The notes beneath the pieces are model-generated. The model made no database searches. It was not told the origin of the DNA and saw only the letters and a list, made by a program, of their open reading frames with translations. Of a DNA stretch of 64,000 bases, positions 45,672-54,383 are shown piece by piece (positions within the stretch are counted from its first letter, which is position 1; the number at the start of each line of letters is the position of its first letter). This stretch comes from Litoreibacter halocynthiae (GTDB lineage Bacteria; Pseudomonadota; Alphaproteobacteria; Rhodobacterales; Rhodobacteraceae). Both the position numbers and the translations under genes were made by a program. Location of the stretch: assembly GCF_004365635.1 (NCBI RefSeq), contig NZ_SOBH01000003.1:620001-684000 (forward strand), written 5' to 3'.

Positions 45672-46981
45672 TGAGCAGATACTTCGCCGACATCGCCCCC
45701 GTGACCTTTGGAGGGGCTGACAGCACCGACCCGCTGGCGTTCCGGCACTATAATCCGATCGAAATGGTAGGCGGCAAAACGATGGCCGAGCATCTGCGTT
45801 TTGCGGTTTGCTACTGGCACAACTTCGTCTGGGAAGGGAACGACCCGTTCGGCGGGCAGACCTTTGAGCGCCCGTGGTTTCCGGCGGATACGATGGCGCT
45901 GGCCAAGCAAAAGGCGGATGATGCGTTCGATATGTTCCGCATTCTTGGTGTGCCGTATTTCTGCTTTCACGATCATGACGTGCGCCCTGAAGGGGATAGC
46001 CTGCAAGAAAGCCACGACCGCCTGAACGAAATGGCGGATTACTTCGCCGAGAAGATGGAGAATGGCGGGCCGAAGCTGCTGTGGGGCACGGCCAACATGT
46101 TCTCGAACCGGCGGTATATGTCGGGGGCGTCCACCAATCCTGATCCGGATGTGTTCGCCTTTTGCGCCTCGACCGTGAAGGCCTGCATGGACGTCACCCA
46201 CCGCCTGAATGGCGAAAACTATGTGCTGTGGGGCGGTCGCGAAGGGTACGAGACGCTGCTGAACACCGATCTGGACCGCGAGTTGGAGCAGATGGGCCGG
46301 TTTCTGAGCATGGTGGTCGAGTACAAACACAAGATCGGTTTCAAAGGCTCGATCCTGATCGAGCCGAAACCGCAGGAGCCGACCAAGCATCAATACGATT
46401 ACGACGTGGCGACGGTGTATGGGTTTCTAAAGCGGTTTGGGCTGGAAAACGAGGTGCAGGTGAATGTCGAACAGGGTCATGCGATCCTTGCGGGCCACTC
46501 GTTCGAGCACGAGCTGGCGATGGCGCGGACCTTGGGGATTTTCGGCTCCATCGACATGAACCGCAATGACTACCAATCGGGATGGGACACCGACCAGTTT
46601 CCGAACTCGCCGTCAGAGGCGGCGTTGGCTTACTATGAGGTATTGAAGGCAGGCGGGTTTACCACCGGCGGCACCAACTTTGACGCCAAACTGCGCCGTC
46701 AGTCTTTGGATGCCAGCGACCTGATCGCAGCGCATGTGGGTGGGATGGACGTTTGCGCGCGTGGTTTGAAATCGGCGCACGCTATGTTGGTGGACGGTAC
46801 ATTGGAGGCCCCGCGTCGTGCGCGCTACGCCGGATGGGAGGCTGACGCGGCTAAGGCGATGCTGGCCGAAGGGGCGACGTTGGACGGGATCGCTGCCAAA
46901 GCTGAAGCCGCCGACCTGAACCCGCAACCCGCGTCGGGACAACAGGAAAAACTTGAGAATATCGTCAACCGTTACGTGTGA
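45671..46981 (+). CDS. xylA: Xylose isomerase
   Basis: XylA interconverts D-xylose and D-xylulose (also glucose/fructose) with two divalent metals. The 436-aa length is that of class II enzymes. The catalytic His is in [13 protein letters not shown] near residue 100, metal ligands in [18 protein letters not shown] near 230, [13 protein letters not shown] near 267 and [21 protein letters not shown] near 296-315. No xylulokinase gene lies in this operon, so either it is elsewhere or the isomerase serves another sugar. It is translationally coupled to the LacI gene. Confidence 0.95.
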   Translation: MSRYFADIAPVTFGGADSTDPLAFRHYNPIEMVGGKTMAEHLRFAVCYWHNFVWEGNDPFGGQTFERPWFPADTMALAKQKADDAFDMFRILGVPYFCFHDHDVRPEGDSLQESHDRLNEMADYFAEKMENGGPKLLWGTANMFSNRRYMSGASTNPDPDVFAFCASTVKACMDVTHRLNGENYVLWGGREGYETLLNTDLDRELEQMGRFLSMVVEYKHKIGFKGSILIEPKPQEPTKHQYDYDVATVYGFLKRFGLENEVQVNVEQGHAILAGHSFEHELAMARTLGIFGSIDMNRNDYQSGWDTDQFPNSPSEAALAYYEVLKAGGFTTGGTNFDAKLRRQSLDASDLIAAHVGGMDVCARGLKSAHAMLVDGTLEAPRRARYAGWEADAAKAMLAEGATLDGIAAKAEAADLNPQPASGQQEKLENIVNRYV

Positions 46982-46997
46982 CGGCAAGGAGGAAGCT

Positions 46998-48056
46998 ATG
47001 AAAACGATCAAAGGTCCGGCGCTGTTTCTGGCGCAGTTCGCAGGCGACGACGCGCCGTTCAACTCGTGGGATTCCATAACGAAATGGGCCGCGGATTGCG
47101 GCTATAAGGGCGTGCAGGTTCCCAGTTGGGACGCGCGGATGATTGACCTCGATAAGGCCGCTTCCTCGAAAGGGTATTGCGAGGATTGGGCCGGACAGGC
47201 CCGCGCCAATGGCGTCGAAGTGACGGAGCTGTCCACCCACTTGCAAGGCCAGCTTGTGGCCGTGCATCCCGCCTATGACGACGCTTTCGACGGCTTTGCG
47301 GCCCCCGAAGTGCGCGGCAATCCGAAGGCACGTCAGGAATGGGCGGTAGATCAGGTGAAAAAGGCGCTGTCCGCGTCGAAGAACCTTGGGATCGGCGCGC
47401 ATGCGACGTTTTCGGGCGCGTTGGCGTGGCCTTATGTCTACCCGTGGCCGCAACGACCTGCGGGTCTGGTGGAGCAAGCCTTTGACGAGCTGGCAAAACG
47501 GTGGTTGCCGATCTTGGACCATGCTGAGGATTGCGGCGTCGATGTCTGCTACGAAATCCACCCCGGTGAAGATTTGCATGACGGGATCACCTACGAGATG
47601 TTTCTGGAGCGCACAGGCAACCACGCCCGCGCCAACATGCTCTATGACCCGTCGCATTATGTGCTTCAGTGCATGGATTACATCGACAATATCGACATCT
47701 ACAAAGACCGTATTCGGATGTTCCACGTCAAGGATGCGGAATTCAATCCGACGGGCCGTCAGGGTGTCTATGGCGGATATCAGTCGTGGGTCGACCGCGC
47801 GGGCCGGTTCCGGTCGCTTGGCGACGGGCAGGTGGATTTCGGGGCGGTTTTCTCGAAAATGGCGGCCAATGATTTTGACGGCTGGGCCGTGGTGGAATGG
47901 GAATGCGCGATCAAGCACCCCGAAGACGGCGCGCGCGAAGGGGCGCAGTTCGTCAAGGATCACATCATTCGTGTGACGGAACGTGCGTTTGACGACTTTG
48001 CGGATGGCGGCGCTGACACGGCGCTGAACGCCAAGATGATGGGGATCACGTCATGA
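46998..48056 (+). CDS. Sugar phosphate isomerase/epimerase-like TIM barrel protein
   Basis: This is a 352-aa AP-endonuclease-2-fold TIM barrel protein of the sugar isomerase/epimerase group. Metal ligands appear in YEIHPGEDLHDG near 177, YDPSHYVLQ near 215, FHVKDAEF near 243 and the Glu of VVEWECAIKHPEDG near 305. It has a strong AAGGAGG site before ATG 46998. It overlaps the Gfo/Idh dehydrogenase gene, a common partnership in which an oxidoreductase makes a keto-sugar and the barrel protein isomerises or dehydrates it. The exact sugar is unknown. Confidence 0.87.
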   Translation: MKTIKGPALFLAQFAGDDAPFNSWDSITKWAADCGYKGVQVPSWDARMIDLDKAASSKGYCEDWAGQARANGVEVTELSTHLQGQLVAVHPAYDDAFDGFAAPEVRGNPKARQEWAVDQVKKALSASKNLGIGAHATFSGALAWPYVYPWPQRPAGLVEQAFDELAKRWLPILDHAEDCGVDVCYEIHPGEDLHDGITYEMFLERTGNHARANMLYDPSHYVLQCMDYIDNIDIYKDRIRMFHVKDAEFNPTGRQGVYGGYQSWVDRAGRFRSLGDGQVDFGAVFSKMAANDFDGWAVVEWECAIKHPEDGAREGAQFVKDHIIRVTERAFDDFADGGADTALNAKMMGITS

Positions 48057-49186
48057 AACCTATTCGATTAGGCATGGTGGGCGGCGGCAACGACGCCTTT
48101 ATCGGAGGGGTTCACCGCATTGCGTCGCGCATAGACGGGCGGTTTGAGTTGGTGGCGGGGGCGCTGTCCTCGACGGCCGAGAAGTCCAAGGCGTCGGGCG
48201 CGGCTTTGGGTCTGGGCGCGGACCGCTGCTACGGTGATTTCACCGAGATGGCCAAGCGTGAAGCACGGCTGAAGAATGGCATTGAGGCTGTTGCGATTGT
48301 GACGCCGAACCACGTCCATTACCCTGCCGCGCGCGAGTTCCTGAAACGCGGCATCCATGTGATTTGCGACAAGCCGCTGACCTCGACCTTGGCAGACGCG
48401 AAGAAGCTGGTGGCGGCGGCGGAGAAGTCGGACGCGCAGTTCGTCCTGACGCATAACTACACCGGCTACCCGATGGTGCGCCAAGCCCGCGCGATGGTTG
48501 CGGAGGGCCTGATTGGTGACATTCGCGTCGTGCAGGTGGAGTATCCTCAGGACTGGCTGACCGAGCCTTTGGAGGGCGAAGGCCTGAAGCAGGCCGAGTG
48601 GCGCACCGATCCCGCACGGTCCGGCTCTGGCGGGTGTGTTGGCGATATCGGGACGCATGCTTACAATTTGGCAGGCTTCGTGACGGGATTGAAACTGGAG
48701 AGCCTTGCCGCCGATTTGACCAGCTTTGTCGAGGGCCGCAGACTGGACGACAACGTGCATGTGATGCTGCGCTATCAGGGCGGGGCGAAGGGTATGTTGT
48801 GGTCGTCGCAGGTGGCTCCCGGCAACGAGAATGCGCTGAAGCTACGGGTTTACGGCGAAAAGGGCGGTTTGGAGTGGTCGCAAGAAGACCCCAATTACCT
48901 GTGGTTCACGCCCCACGGCGAGCCGAAGCGCTTGCTGACCCGCAACGGGGCAGGGGCGCACGAGGCAAATCAAAGCACCTCGCGCATTCCACCCGGTCAC
49001 CCGGAAGGGTATCTGGAGGGTTTCGCGAATATCTACAGCGAAGCCGCGGATTTGATCGTAGCGGCCCGAGACGGTGGCGCGCCGGATCACCTTTTGCCGA
49101 CGGTTCATGACGGCCTCGACGGTGTGGTGTTCATTGACGCCTGCGTGCGGTCCTCCGCGCGCAATGCGGCATGGGTTAAGATATGA
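48053..49186 (+). CDS. Gfo/Idh/MocA family sugar dehydrogenase
   Basis: This is a 377-aa NAD(P)-dependent oxidoreductase. The Rossmann front reads GMVGGGNDAFIGGVH (residues 6-20), the catalytic lysine is in CDKPLTSTLADA near 106, and GGCVGDIGTHAYNL near 198 holds the catalytic His and Asp. It is a close paralogue in layout of the gene at 57511-58665, sharing the GGG..IG..HR front and HNYTGYPMVR/YGYTGYSLVR centre. It probably oxidises a sugar or cyclitol for the TIM-barrel enzyme encoded just before it. Overlaps of four bases link it to both neighbours. Confidence 0.88.
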   Translation: MKPIRLGMVGGGNDAFIGGVHRIASRIDGRFELVAGALSSTAEKSKASGAALGLGADRCYGDFTEMAKREARLKNGIEAVAIVTPNHVHYPAAREFLKRGIHVICDKPLTSTLADAKKLVAAAEKSDAQFVLTHNYTGYPMVRQARAMVAEGLIGDIRVVQVEYPQDWLTEPLEGEGLKQAEWRTDPARSGSGGCVGDIGTHAYNLAGFVTGLKLESLAADLTSFVEGRRLDDNVHVMLRYQGGAKGMLWSSQVAPGNENALKLRVYGEKGGLEWSQEDPNYLWFTPHGEPKRLLTRNGAGAHEANQSTSRIPPGHPEGYLEGFANIYSEAADLIVAARDGGAPDHLLPTVHDGLDGVVFIDACVRSSARNAAWVKI

Positions 49187-50691
49187 CCGAACCGCTCGCC
49201 CTGTCCCTGACCAAAATCTGTCGCAGCTTTGGACCCGTCCAAGTGTTGCATGACGTCGACATCACGCTGGCAGCGGGCGAGGTCCACGCGCTTATTGGTG
49301 AAAACGGGGCGGGCAAATCAACAACGATGAAAATCATGTCAGGCTATCTGGCCCCGACGAGCGGGGTCGTTGCCTTGAACGACGCGCCGGTGTCTTTTGC
49401 CAATTCGCAAGACGCCGAGGCGCAGGGCGTGGTTCTGATCCATCAGGAATTCAACCTTGCGGAGCAGCTGAGCGTTGAGCAGAACATTTTCCTCGGGCAC
49501 GAAAAGAAGCGCGGCTTCCTTCTGGACAAGGCGGCGATGCAGGCCGAGGCGCTTGCGTTGTTGGCGCGGTTGAACTGTCAGGTTGATCCGTCAGCGCGTG
49601 TCAGCGACATCGCCAATGCCGACAAGCAAATGGTCGAGATCGCTAAGGCGCTGTCCCGTAATGCCCGTGTATTGATCATGGATGAGCCAACTGCTGTCTT
49701 GACCGAGCGCGAAGCCGAAGTGCTGTTCGTTCAGGTTGAGCGGTTGAAAGCGGAAGGCGTTGCGATCCTGTTCACCTCGCACAAGCTCGACGAAGTGAAG
49801 CGGATTTCTGACAAGATCACCATTTTGCGCGACGGCCATGTCGTGTCCCAAGGTCCGACGAGCGACTACAATGAGGACCAGATGGCTGAGGCTATGGTCG
49901 GGCGCGATGTGTCCTCGCTGTATCCTGAGCGTACTGTGCCCGTCGGATCCGATATCGCGCTAGAGGTTAAAGGGTTGTCGGTCGCGGAGTTTGCCCATGA
50001 TATTTCGTTTACCTTGAAGAAGGGCGAAATACTGGGGGTGTCCGGCCTGATCGGATCGGGTCGGACGGAGACGATGGAAGGGCTGGTTGGCCTGCGCTCA
50101 TCGACGGGCGAGGTGCGGCTGAACGGTGAAGTTGTTCATCTTAAGTCGCCGCAACAGGCGCAGAAAGCGGGTGTGTGCTATCTGACCGAGGATCGCAAAA
50201 GCCGTGGCTTGCTGCTGACAAAGGGCATGCGGGAAAACCTGACGTTGCAATGTTTGCCCGATTTCACCAATTACCTGATTGATCAAAAGTCCGAGGACGC
50301 GGCTTTGACCAAAGCGATCGAGGATTTCGACATTCGCGCGCCCTCGCGTGACGTGGCGGTCGGCAACCTGTCCGGCGGCAATCAACAAAAGCTGCTGATC
50401 GCCAAGGTCATGCTGGCCGATCCGGATATCGTCATCATCGACGAGCCGACGCGCGGCATCGATATCGGCACCAAGCAGCAGATATACGAATTCATTCACG
50501 CGCTCTCGGGGCAGGGCAAATCCATCATCGTTATCAGCTCCGAGATGCAGGAGGTCATCGGTCTCGCGGACCGCGTTCTGGTCATGCGCATGGGCCGCAT
50601 TGCCGGCGAAGTTTCGGGCGATGATTTGACTGAAGACAAAATCGTGCGGCTCGCCATGGGCCTGGACGTGAACAAAGAAGAGGCGGCGTAA
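49183..50691 (+). CDS. Sugar ABC transporter ATP-binding protein, RbsA type
   Basis: This 502-aa protein contains two ABC ATPase domains in tandem, as in RbsA/XylG/MglA, and drives sugar import at the inner membrane. The first domain has Walker [10 protein letters not shown] (39-47), a DEPTAVLT Walker B region near 165, and HKLDEVKRI. The second has the typical degenerate Walker A SGLIGSGRTE near 287, the signature LSGGNQQK near 395 and DEPTRGIDIGTK. It overlaps the dehydrogenase gene before it and the permease gene after it by a few bases. Confidence 0.94.
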   Translation: MTEPLALSLTKICRSFGPVQVLHDVDITLAAGEVHALIGENGAGKSTTMKIMSGYLAPTSGVVALNDAPVSFANSQDAEAQGVVLIHQEFNLAEQLSVEQNIFLGHEKKRGFLLDKAAMQAEALALLARLNCQVDPSARVSDIANADKQMVEIAKALSRNARVLIMDEPTAVLTEREAEVLFVQVERLKAEGVAILFTSHKLDEVKRISDKITILRDGHVVSQGPTSDYNEDQMAEAMVGRDVSSLYPERTVPVGSDIALEVKGLSVAEFAHDISFTLKKGEILGVSGLIGSGRTETMEGLVGLRSSTGEVRLNGEVVHLKSPQQAQKAGVCYLTEDRKSRGLLLTKGMRENLTLQCLPDFTNYLIDQKSEDAALTKAIEDFDIRAPSRDVAVGNLSGGNQQKLLIAKVMLADPDIVIIDEPTRGIDIGTKQQIYEFIHALSGQGKSIIVISSEMQEVIGLADRVLVMRMGRIAGEVSGDDLTEDKIVRLAMGLDVNKEEAA

Positions 50692-51686
50692 TGGCCGCGG
50701 CAGACACAAATCCAAAACCCACCATGCGGCTTGACCTCAAAGTGCTGGGGCCGATTTTGGCCTTGGTCGTGCTGGTGGTCATCGGCGCGATGATGAACGG
50801 CAATTTCCTGAGCGCGGGGAACATCACCAATGTTCTGTCACGCTCGGCCTTTATCGGGATCATTGCTGTCGGCATGACATTTGTCATAACGGCGGGAGGG
50901 CTGGATCTGTCGGTTGGGTCGATGGCGGCCTTTATTGCGGGTCTTATGATCCTTGTGATGAACGGTTTGTTGCCTGTTATGGGCGTCGGGTGGCCGCTTG
51001 TTTTCGTCGGAATGTTGACCGCCATCGTTGCGGGGACTGCCGCCGGGTTTATAAACGGGTTTCTCATCACGAACATGCGGATCGAGGCGTTTATCGTCAC
51101 CCTTGGCACCATGGGCATTTACCGTAGTCTTGTGACATGGCTGGCGGATGGCGGCACCCTGTCGCTTGATTTCGGGATGCGGGCGATTATCCGGCCCATT
51201 TATTTCGACGGTATCCTTGGCATCAGCTGGCCGATCATCGTGTTCGCCTTGGTCGCGATCCTTGGTGAGGTCGTCATGCGCCGCGGTGCGTTCGGGCGTC
51301 ACGCTGCCGCTGTCGGGTCCAACGATCAGGTGGCGCGGTATTCATCGGTGAACGTGAATCGCGTGCGCATGATGACCTATGTCGGTTTGGGCGTTTTGGT
51401 CGGGATTGCCACGATCATGTATGTGCCGCGACTGGGTTCTGCGTCGTCCAGCACTGGCGTGCTTTGGGAACTGGAGGCCATCGCCGCCGTGATTATCGGT
51501 GGCACCATGCTGAAAGGCGGATTTGGCCGCGTTTGGGGCACCGTGATCGGCGTGCTGATCCTGTCCCTGATCGGGAACATTCTGAACCTGACCGACGGGG
51601 TTTCACCTTACCTGAACGGTGCGGTGCAAGGCGTTATCATCATTCTTGCTGTGATCTTACAGCGCGACAAGAAGGCGGAGGGATAA
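50691..51686 (+). CDS. Sugar ABC transporter permease, RbsC type
   Basis: This is a 331-aa inner-membrane permease of the ribose/xylose/galactose (CUT2) class with about nine hydrophobic segments. Typical CUT2 sequences are ITAGGLDLSVGSMAA near 64, GFLITNMRIEAFIVTLGT near 125 and the EAA-like GLELEAIAAVIIGG-type segment (LWELEAIAAVIIGGTML) near 260. It would work as a homodimer with the RbsA-type ATPase encoded just upstream and the binding protein encoded downstream. Confidence 0.93.
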   Translation: MAAADTNPKPTMRLDLKVLGPILALVVLVVIGAMMNGNFLSAGNITNVLSRSAFIGIIAVGMTFVITAGGLDLSVGSMAAFIAGLMILVMNGLLPVMGVGWPLVFVGMLTAIVAGTAAGFINGFLITNMRIEAFIVTLGTMGIYRSLVTWLADGGTLSLDFGMRAIIRPIYFDGILGISWPIIVFALVAILGEVVMRRGAFGRHAAAVGSNDQVARYSSVNVNRVRMMTYVGLGVLVGIATIMYVPRLGSASSSTGVLWELEAIAAVIIGGTMLKGGFGRVWGTVIGVLILSLIGNILNLTDGVSPYLNGAVQGVIIILAVILQRDKKAEG

Positions 51687-51728
51687 GTCCCAACGCATAA
51701 AACGAATGGTTAATAGGAGGAGAAAACC

Positions 51729-52676
51729 ATGAAACTCACGAATTCAATCGGTGCGTTCGCCCTGGCTGCGACACTCGCGATGCCAGCATTTGCGCAGGAC
51801 ACGAAAGTTATTGGCGTGTCCATACCGGCCGCGACCCACGGCTGGGCCGGCGGCATGAACTTTCACGCGCAACAAGCTGTCGACCGGCTTGAGGCCGTCT
51901 ACCCACAACTGGATTTCGTTCTGGCGACAGCATCCGATCCGGCGAAACAGGTCAACGACATCGAAGACATGATGGCGACCCGCAACATCGACGCATTGGT
52001 CGTGCTGCCATTTGAATCCGAGCCACTGACAAGCCCTGTAAAAGCCGTCGCTGACAGCGGTGCATGGGTCACGGTTGTCGACCGTGGTTTGGCCATTGAA
52101 GGCATCGAGGACCTTTACGTCGCGGGCGACAATTCGGGTTTCGGCAAAGTGTCGGGCGAATACATGGTTTCGGCCATGCCCGATGGCGGCAAGATCGTTG
52201 CATTCCGTGGCATCCCGACCAGCATCGACAACGAGCGCGTTGCCGGATTTGAAGCAGCAATCGAAGGCTCCGGCATCGAGATCATCGGCATGGAGCACGG
52301 CAACTGGAACCGCGATGACAGCTTTGTGGTCATGGAGGACTTCCTGTCCAAGCATGAGCAGATCGACGCTGTTTGGGCGTCTGATGATGACATGGCGATC
52401 GGTGTTCTTGCAGCCATCGAAGCTGCGGGCCGCGACGACATCAAATTCGTACTGGGTGGCGCTGGCATGAAAGAGATGATTGCGCGCACACGCGACGGTG
52501 ACGCGATGATCCCGGCAAACGTCACCTATCCGCCTGCGATGATTGCAACAGCGATTGAAATGACTGCGGTTGGTTTGACGTCGACGGCACCGGTATCCGG
52601 TACCTTCGTCATCGGTTCTGTTTTGATCACACAAGACAACGCGGCCGAGTTCTACTACCCAGACAGCCCGTTCTAA
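51729..52676 (+). CDS. Periplasmic sugar-binding protein, RbsB type
   Basis: This is a 315-aa periplasmic binding protein of the type I (RbsB/pentose) class. It has a signal peptide (MKLTNSIGAFALAATLAMPAFAQ) and then an alternating alpha/beta fold with DIEDMMATRNIDALVVLPF, VDRGLAIEG and VWASDDDMAIGVLAAIEA. An AGGAGG site precedes the start. It is the last gene of the xylA operon, 42 bases after the permease, and is followed by a strong terminator. The bound sugar cannot be told from the sequence. Confidence 0.93.
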   Translation: MKLTNSIGAFALAATLAMPAFAQDTKVIGVSIPAATHGWAGGMNFHAQQAVDRLEAVYPQLDFVLATASDPAKQVNDIEDMMATRNIDALVVLPFESEPLTSPVKAVADSGAWVTVVDRGLAIEGIEDLYVAGDNSGFGKVSGEYMVSAMPDGGKIVAFRGIPTSIDNERVAGFEAAIEGSGIEIIGMEHGNWNRDDSFVVMEDFLSKHEQIDAVWASDDDMAIGVLAAIEAAGRDDIKFVLGGAGMKEMIARTRDGDAMIPANVTYPPAMIATAIEMTAVGLTSTAPVSGTFVIGSVLITQDNAAEFYYPDSPF

Positions 52677-52684
52677 GGCGACAC

Positions 52685-52723
52685 ATGCAGCGGGGGTCCA
52701 GATGGTTCCCCGCTGCATTTTTT
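52685..52723 (+). terminator. Rho-independent terminator of the xylA/ABC operon
   Basis: ATGCAGCGGGG (52685-52695) pairs perfectly with CCCCGCTGCAT (52708-52718), with a further CCA/TGG pairing inside the 12-base loop, and a run of six T follows. It starts nine bases after the binding protein stop. Confidence 0.95.
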
Positions 52724-52801
52724 GCGAGATTTATCGCGGCTGCGGACTGATCAAGGGGCCGTCAGCACCAATCCCCCTCAAACGATAAGCATAAACTCGG
52801 T

Positions 52802-52813
52802 TAGGAATTCCTA
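52802..52813. repeat. TAGGAATTCCTA palindrome
   Basis: A perfect 12-base palindrome lies in the intergenic DNA about 75 bases before the inositol-type operator. No copy was found at other promoters in the window by eye. It may be a second regulator site for the transporter operon, or chance. Confidence 0.35.
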
Positions 52814-52886
52814 GGCGGGGTGAAGTTCTGTTCGATCCAAATGATGGAGAGATTACGGACCTCTGAATGTTTTGGAGGGGTTAAAA

Positions 52887-52900
52887 TGCAACCGGTTGCA
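52887..52900. promoter_or_regulatory. LacI-type operator before the inositol transporter operon
   Basis: TGCAACCGGTTGCA is a perfect 14-base palindrome with the central CG typical of LacI-family operators. The same sequence, extended to 16 bases, is found between iolG and iolD (60760-60775). It lies before the TIM-barrel remnant and the transporter genes, so the LacI protein encoded at 56473 probably represses this operon here. Confidence 0.8.
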
Positions 52901-52966
52901 AAATTATTGTAACGCCTCTAAGGTGATTCAATAATTGGGCAAACCAGATTGGAGGGCGCCACCTTT

Positions 52967-53272
52967 ATGTTGCATCTTGCGCTAAATCGCATGACGGCGT
53001 CGAATTCACCGTTTGAGGAATTCTTCGATGTGGCAGAGGCCCTAGGCTGTGTAGGCGTCAAATTGCACAACCAATTTGCAACCGGTCTATTTGATGCAGG
53101 TGGTGCCGAATGCGCAGGACTGTTCCTGAAACCGGATTGCACGCGACAGGCAAACGCGGCCCGATCTTGGCCAAGGCCTTCGCGCCGGGCCCACGCTATC
53201 ACCGACCCAAGAGCAACGCTTTTGAAGTCAAAACGCTTCATCGAAACCGACTGTCAGGCACTGGCCGCATGA
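52967..53272 (+). pseudogene. N-terminal remnant of an inosose isomerase-like TIM barrel gene
   Basis: From ATG 52967, with a GGAGGG site ten bases before it, the frame begins like IolI/hydroxypyruvate-isomerase-like TIM barrel proteins (LALNRMTASNSPFEEFFDVA, then ALGCVGVKLHN). Family resemblance fades after about residue 50, and the frame ends at 106 codons instead of about 260. It lies directly behind the inositol operator, where an inositol gene would be expected as first gene of the transporter operon. It carries an 11-base half copy of the operator at 53076-53086. It is a truncated relic, although translation of a short product is possible. Confidence 0.65.
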
Positions 53273-53349
53273 GGTGACGTTGAGCCAATTGCCCTAAGGG
53301 GTCCCGGTTCTTTTTTCGCGTGTGCCGGGCACGTTTCTGGGAGGAAATC

Positions 53350-54288
53350 ATGAAGAAACTACTACTTACCGCCGGCCTGACTGTCCTGATGGGCACTTCT
53401 GCGATGGCGCAGCAAATTGGCGTCTCTGTTGCACGTTTTGACGACAACGGACTGACAGTGATGCGCAACGGCATGACCGCACATGAAGAAGCGCTGGACG
53501 GTGTCAGCTTGCAAATCGAAGATGCCACAGACGACGTGGCAAAGCAGCTAGACCAGATCAACAACTTCATCGCCTCCGGCGTTGACGCGATCATCGTGAA
53601 CGCTGTCGACACCAACGCAACCGAAGCGATGTCAGCCGCTGCTGCGTCCGCTGGTGTTCCGATGGTTTATGTCAACCGTCAGCCCGTCAACATGGACACT
53701 TTGCCGGATGGTCAGGCCTTTGTTGCATCTAATGAGATCGAGTCCGGCACGCTGGCCGCGTTCCGCATGTGCCAAGACTTGCGTGCGCAGGGCAAATCAG
53801 GCGGTGCCAAAGCCTATATGCTAATGGGCCAGCTTTCCAACCAAGCGGCTGTTCAGCGTTCGAAAGACTTCGAAGATGTCATCGGCATGGACATGTGCAA
53901 TTTCATCACTCTGATCGACAAGCAGACCGCCGAATGGTCCCGTGACAAAGCATCCGACTTGATGACCAACTGGATTTCCTCTGGCGAGCCGTTCGATGCT
54001 GTGTTCGGCAACAATGACGAAATGGCTATCGGTGCCATTCAGGCCATGAAGGCTGCGGGCATCTCTATGGATGATGTTGTGGTGGGCGGCGTAGACGCGA
54101 CATCTGATGCGCTGGTTGCGATGCAAGCTGGTGACCTGGACGTCACCGTGTTTCAGGACCTTGCAGGTCAGGGGGCAGGTTCCATTGATACGGCGCTCAA
54201 GCTGATCAAAGGCGAAGAAGTCGACAAAACAGTCTTCATCCCGTTCAAACTGGTCACACCTGAGAACATCGACAGCTTTCTGAACTAA
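53350..54288 (+). CDS. Periplasmic sugar/inositol-binding protein
   Basis: This is a 312-aa type I periplasmic binding protein with the signal peptide MKKLLLTAGLTVLMGTSAMA. The mature protein has the RbsB-like core with QLDQINNFIASGVDAIIVNAV, VYVNRQPV and VFGNNDEMAIGAIQAM. It resembles the inositol/rhizopine-binding branch (IbpA, MocB), and the neighbouring iol genes support myo-inositol as ligand. A GGAGG site precedes ATG 53350. A long intercistronic hairpin follows its stop. Confidence 0.9.
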   Translation: MKKLLLTAGLTVLMGTSAMAQQIGVSVARFDDNGLTVMRNGMTAHEEALDGVSLQIEDATDDVAKQLDQINNFIASGVDAIIVNAVDTNATEAMSAAAASAGVPMVYVNRQPVNMDTLPDGQAFVASNEIESGTLAAFRMCQDLRAQGKSGGAKAYMLMGQLSNQAAVQRSKDFEDVIGMDMCNFITLIDKQTAEWSRDKASDLMTNWISSGEPFDAVFGNNDEMAIGAIQAMKAAGISMDDVVVGGVDATSDALVAMQAGDLDVTVFQDLAGQGAGSIDTALKLIKGEEVDKTVFIPFKLVTPENIDSFLN

Positions 54289-54308
54289 GCGTTTGGAATT
54301 CGACACGA

Positions 54309-54340
54309 TTTGCAGGGCAGTCAGCGGATTGCCCTGCAAA
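54309..54340 (+). other. Intercistronic hairpin after the binding-protein gene
   Basis: TTTGCAGGGCA (54309-54319) and TGCCCTGCAAA (54330-54340) form a perfect 11-bp stem with a 10-base loop. There is no T-run after it, and the permease gene begins 44 bases later on the same strand. Such hairpins after binding-protein genes usually protect the upstream message from decay, or partly stop transcription, so that more binding protein than permease is made. Confidence 0.8.
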
Positions 54341-54383
54341 GCCGACAAACCTCATAACCATCATATTTAAGGGGAGCTGACCC

